Assembly (NCBI GenBank): GCA_013368325.1
Contig: JAACJK010000021.1
Coordinates: 1 to 64,000 of the forward strand
Reading direction: 5' to 3'
Source: Ephemerocybe angulata
Taxonomy: Eukaryota; Basidiomycota; Agaricomycetes; Agaricales; Psathyrellaceae
Length of the DNA stretch: 64,000 nucleotides
The position numbers and the translations under genes are program-made. Positions 60,566-64,000 of this stretch are shown here, piece by piece (position 1 is the first letter of the stretch; every line of letters begins with the position of its first letter). The notes beneath the pieces are model-generated. The model was not told where the DNA came from. It saw nothing but the letters and a program-made list of their open reading frames with translations, and did no database searches.

Positions 60566-63500
60566 ATGGAAGCGGTACAGGCATCAGCTGAATCCACCTC
60601 CCAAAAAGCCGAAGGGCGAATTTGTTACGATCGGCGGGGACTGGAGGCAGAGGGTAAGTTGTGGCCACGACCTACTACCTACTGATGCACCTGCACCAAC
60701 ATTATATTGATTAACTCATTTACAGCCAACCCCGAATCGGAGCTGCATATGCAAAAAGTGCAATACAGCGACGGCCGCATGGTATCTACTAACTTTGACA
60801 TAGAGGAGAGCGAATGGAAATCTGGGTACAAGCTCATCGACGTAGCCCTAGATATAGAGGACAACGACTGCAGAACCCAGGACCCTTCTGTGGTATATAT
60901 CAAGCATCCTATACACGCACTGATACAGACCAGCGGTGCAATTCGCAAAGCCGACATGCGAATAATAGGAAAGTTCCATGGTATAAGACTACCCGCCTCC
61001 TCGGGGGTAAAAGATTTGACCAGAAGCCTGGTAGAACATAGGTGCGGTACAGACTGTCAGCAACTAATATTGGTTTTCCAAGCCAGAGCCAGGCCTAGAG
61101 GGAACAACCCATGGGATACACTAACATCTGTGTTCGACTGGTCCACAGAGATTAGATCAGCTGGGTGCGACGCTAGATCTGAATCAAGCGAGGGCTCTAT
61201 ACTGTCCTTCTCCAGCAGGTACAGGCGAATCGAAGCCAACGCGGGCTCCAGTTTCGGTCCCGCTGGTAGCCCTATCTCAGCCGGTCTCAACCCTACCCCT
61301 AATACATGTCGGACCACCTTGGGGTCTCCAGAGGCGGGAGAATCAGGAGCTGTGGCTACCGTCCAGCAAGACGCGTCGAGCGATCCCCCCTCTACGACTA
61401 CCACTCATCTAGTGCCTGTGGGGGAGACACCGATGCTCCGGATAGTCAAAGAGTGGCAGAGGGATATGGCCTTAGAATCGTTCATAAAGCAGCCGTGCGC
61501 AGCTTGTAGCTCCATGACCTGCGCTCAGGACATAAGGAAAATAGCAGGCTCTACTCTGGATCTCACACTGCTGAGGAATGACCTAATTCCAGAACGGCTA
61601 CTCCCCAAGAGCTACAACTTTCTGGCTTACGACAGAGCCATACTAGATCCTGAAGGGTTAGAGAAACGCGAGGTCAAAGCAAATATATACCTATGCAAAC
61701 ACTGCGCCTCGGAGCTGTCCAAACGTCAGATGCCCAAATTCGCGCTAGCCAACTGGCTCTACTATGCCAGAGAGCACCTACCATCTGATGTCAAGAAAGC
61801 CTTCGAAGAGATGTCTATATTCGAGAAGGCGTTGATATGCCGAGTCAGAACGAACAGTCTCTTGTGCAGATTCTCAATGGCGGGCGTAGAGGCAGATCCC
61901 TTCAACGACAAGTACATCCAAACTCGACGCCATATCAGGGGAAACGTGATATCGACACCTCTCGACGTGATAAAGTTAAACGATGTACTGCCTCCGTCGG
62001 GCACCATGCTCCGAGACACTATTTGCGCGCTCATTGTCTCTGCTACCCTTCCTACGGACGCTACTATAGAAAGTCTTACCCCCATTCTGGTACGCAAGTC
62101 CAGGGTGAAGCTACTTATTGAATTTCTGGTTCAAAACAATCCACACTACTCCAAGTGCGAGGGCTTCAATGGATTCAGCTCCGAGTACCTCAAGGACCTA
62201 TTTAGCGGCACTAGCGACACAGGTATACCTGCGGCTGCCAACATTGGCCATCTCCCTATCAACCATGCGGTGGAATCACTAACAGACGACTACACAGATA
62301 GGTCTAATGGAGTGAGTGGACTGTTCATGGAGAATGTTGCCTACACTCTAGGCGACCATTCTGCTCAGAGCTTTCTCGACATGAAGTTCCACGCGGTTGA
62401 GCAATGCACCTCAAGAAAGCCCTTCCTACATTCCAGATCCGGATCGCGGCCTGTACCGGATATAGAGAATCCTGCATGGTTAAGCTGGGCTCACCCAAAC
62501 GCCGATCCGTTTGGACTCGGGGGATTTAATGATTCTCGGCGAAGCAAGGCTATAGGGATGGAGCAGCAACTCAAGCACATATTGACCGCGAACGACCCCT
62601 TCTTCGAAAGGGACCCCGAGCTAGCGTTCGATGTGTATAACATAGTGAGGAAGGGCGCAGTCAATACCAGCCTGAGGTTCTCGGTGCCATACGGGGTATA
62701 TGCTAGGACTGCAGAAAAGATCGCCTCTCTCGACAAAGACTTGGTGACAGGGCTGAGACAGAAGTACAAACGCAATCCCAATTACCAGCCATCCAGCATA
62801 CCAGAAATCAATTTGATACGAGTAATGTCGTCGATCGCACCGTTAGCCCGCAACATACCTGGTACGGTGTCCCAAAAGATAAAAATGCGAAACGAAATTA
62901 GAGCTATTATAAGCCAGAGAGGATCACCCACCTTGTTCGTGACTATCAATCCGTCCGATTAACATCACCCGCTAGTCAGCGTCCTGGCTACCCGCGCGAA
63001 GTCGAAGGAGGACATATTAACGCTGAGAGGAATGGACTCTACTACCAGAGGCAATATAGCTGTCCAGCATCCTGTGGCGTGCGCACAATTTTTCGATGCC
63101 ATGATGAAAGCATTCATACACATCATACTCAAACATGGGCGTAAGAATGCTGCGCCGGGCATATTCGGGCACTGCGACGCGTACTACGGCACGGTGGAGA
63201 CACAAGGAAGGGGAACGCTTCATTGCCACCTACTGATATGGCTTAAAGATCACTTACCAGCAGAAAAGTTAGCAGATGAACTGAGAAACTCTAGTGAGTA
63301 CGGACAGGCGCTGACCACATGGATAGATTCCATCATGACGTCGGGATTCCTGGGCTCTAGAGCCGTACTGAACAACCTGCCATTCGAAAGCGACAATGAT
63401 ACGGTCGAGACCAAAGACCCTCACCCAGCCAGCAAAGCCGAACCACTCGCGCGAGAGCACAGACCGACCGACTTTAGAAGGGAAATGAAGGAGTACGTGG

Positions 63501-64000
63501 ATGATCTACTGACAAGGTTCAACTGGCACTCACACACAGGTTTGTGCTGGAAATACCTGAAACCGGGCGAACCAAGAGTAGCAGATAATTGTAGGTTCGG
63601 GATGACAGAAACAGTGGTACCAGCCACCACAATAGACCGAGAGACGGGCACCCTCACAGTGAGCCGCCTGCACCCGAGGATGACCCAGTACAACCCCACC
63701 ATTACCTTCCTTATGAAGTGCAACACCGATATAAAGTTTATTGGTTCAGGAGCGGACGCCAAAGCCTTTATGTACTACGTTACCGATTATATCACCAAAG
63801 CCCCTTTATCCATGCACGCTGGGCTAACAGCCTTATCATACGCTATCCGCCAAGGCGAGGCCAGGTTGGCACTCCCTTCGCAGGGTTCAGGCACTGTCGA
63901 TCACAAGAGGGCGGTGACGATTGCGGTCAACAGCATGTTAGGAAGACAGGAAATATCACATCCTCAGGTGATGAGTTATATACTAGGAGGAGGCGAGTGC
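60566..64000 (+). pseudogene. Helitron Rep/helicase gene, 5' part, broken by one in-frame TAA
   Basis: Exon 1 60566-60653, a 72-nt GT-AG intron 60654-60725, then one frame to the window end except for TAA at 62960-62962. Before it are a fungal N-terminal extension with Cys pairs (CAACSSMTC), a DUF6570-like part (LLPKSYNFLAYDRAILDPEG, YLCKHCASELSKRQMPKFAL) and the start of the Helitron-like N domain (RGSPTLFVTINPSD). Directly after the TAA, in the same frame, come HHPLVSVLATRAKS, the HUH motif (GRGTLHCHLLIWL) and the two-Tyr motif (MYYVTDYITK). So one nonsense codon splits an otherwise open rolling-circle replication initiator; the helicase domain would lie beyond the window. By family, Rep nicks and joins DNA for Helitron transposition. 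No other lesion is visible. Confidence 0.88.

Noticed and set aside
62920..62998. A small intron that would remove the Helitron TAA
   Set aside because: The only GT...TAG pair spanning it (about 37 nt) would delete the conserved INPSD/HHPL motif and break phase.

Overview
The window looks like TE-rich nuclear DNA of a basidiomycete fungus, most likely an agaricomycete. The reasons are dense short spliceosomal introns (about 47-75 nt, GT-AG, CTNAC-like branch sites), an intact Plavaka-type (CACTA-related) transposase, a DUF6698-type gene, an expanded-family F-box/nucleotidyltransferase-like gene, a fungal SAGA/NuA4 Tra1 relic and a CDC48 relic. I see no bacterial operons, tRNA or rRNA genes, or CRISPR. 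All gene models were built by eye by joining exons whose reading phase agrees at GT-AG (once GC-AG) junctions.

Layout. 1-8.7 kb is gene-poor and decayed: coding remnants on the minus strand (0.7-2.0 kb), two short plus-strand frames (2.5-3.4 kb) and a stretch with repeated intron-like modules (4.3-7.1 kb). 8.7-11.5 kb holds an F-box/LRR-like gene and a small acidic-protein gene with a 25-nt microexon. 12.5-18.1 kb is a 5'-truncated, internally deleted, frameshifted copy of TRA1. 18.9-21.8 kb has an F-box/nucleotidyltransferase-like gene and a compact class I ribonucleotide reductase small-subunit gene. 22.0-28.0 kb is a complete hAT transposon with terminal inverted repeats (TIRs), an 8-bp target-site duplication (TSD) and an intact 17-exon transposase; it sits 164 bp upstream of the reductase start codon.

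29.0-35.2 kb is a complete Ty1/copia retrotransposon with apparently identical 464-bp LTRs and a 5-bp TSD. 35.4-37.0 kb has two unrecognised small genes. 37.2-42.0 kb is an intact 12-exon Plavaka transposase gene. 43.4-44.5 kb carries two pieces of a CDC48 pseudogene separated by unrelated GC-rich DNA. 44.8-51.1 kb is a cluster of three intact but unrecognised multi-exon genes; the middle one encodes two copies of a C-x2-C-x11-H-x-C motif. 51.4-54.2 kb is a complete LTR retrotransposon that encodes only Gag, has apparently identical 437-bp LTRs and carries a long perfect hairpin. 55-59.4 kb has a small membrane-protein gene and a DUF6698 gene. 60.6 kb to the end is the first part of a Helitron Rep/helicase gene broken by one in-frame TAA at a conserved motif.

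How it fits together. Most of the DNA is mobile: hAT, copia, Plavaka, Helitron and a gag-only element that must borrow its enzymes. Identical LTRs, perfect TSDs and open transposase frames imply very recent activity. The host-like genes between them are mostly lineage-specific families, or dead duplicates of essential genes (TRA1, CDC48) whose working copies must lie elsewhere. The strongest candidates for something new are the gag-only retroelement with its hairpin, the compact R2-like gene without the usual tail, the duplicated Cys/His-motif protein and the repeated intron-like modules.
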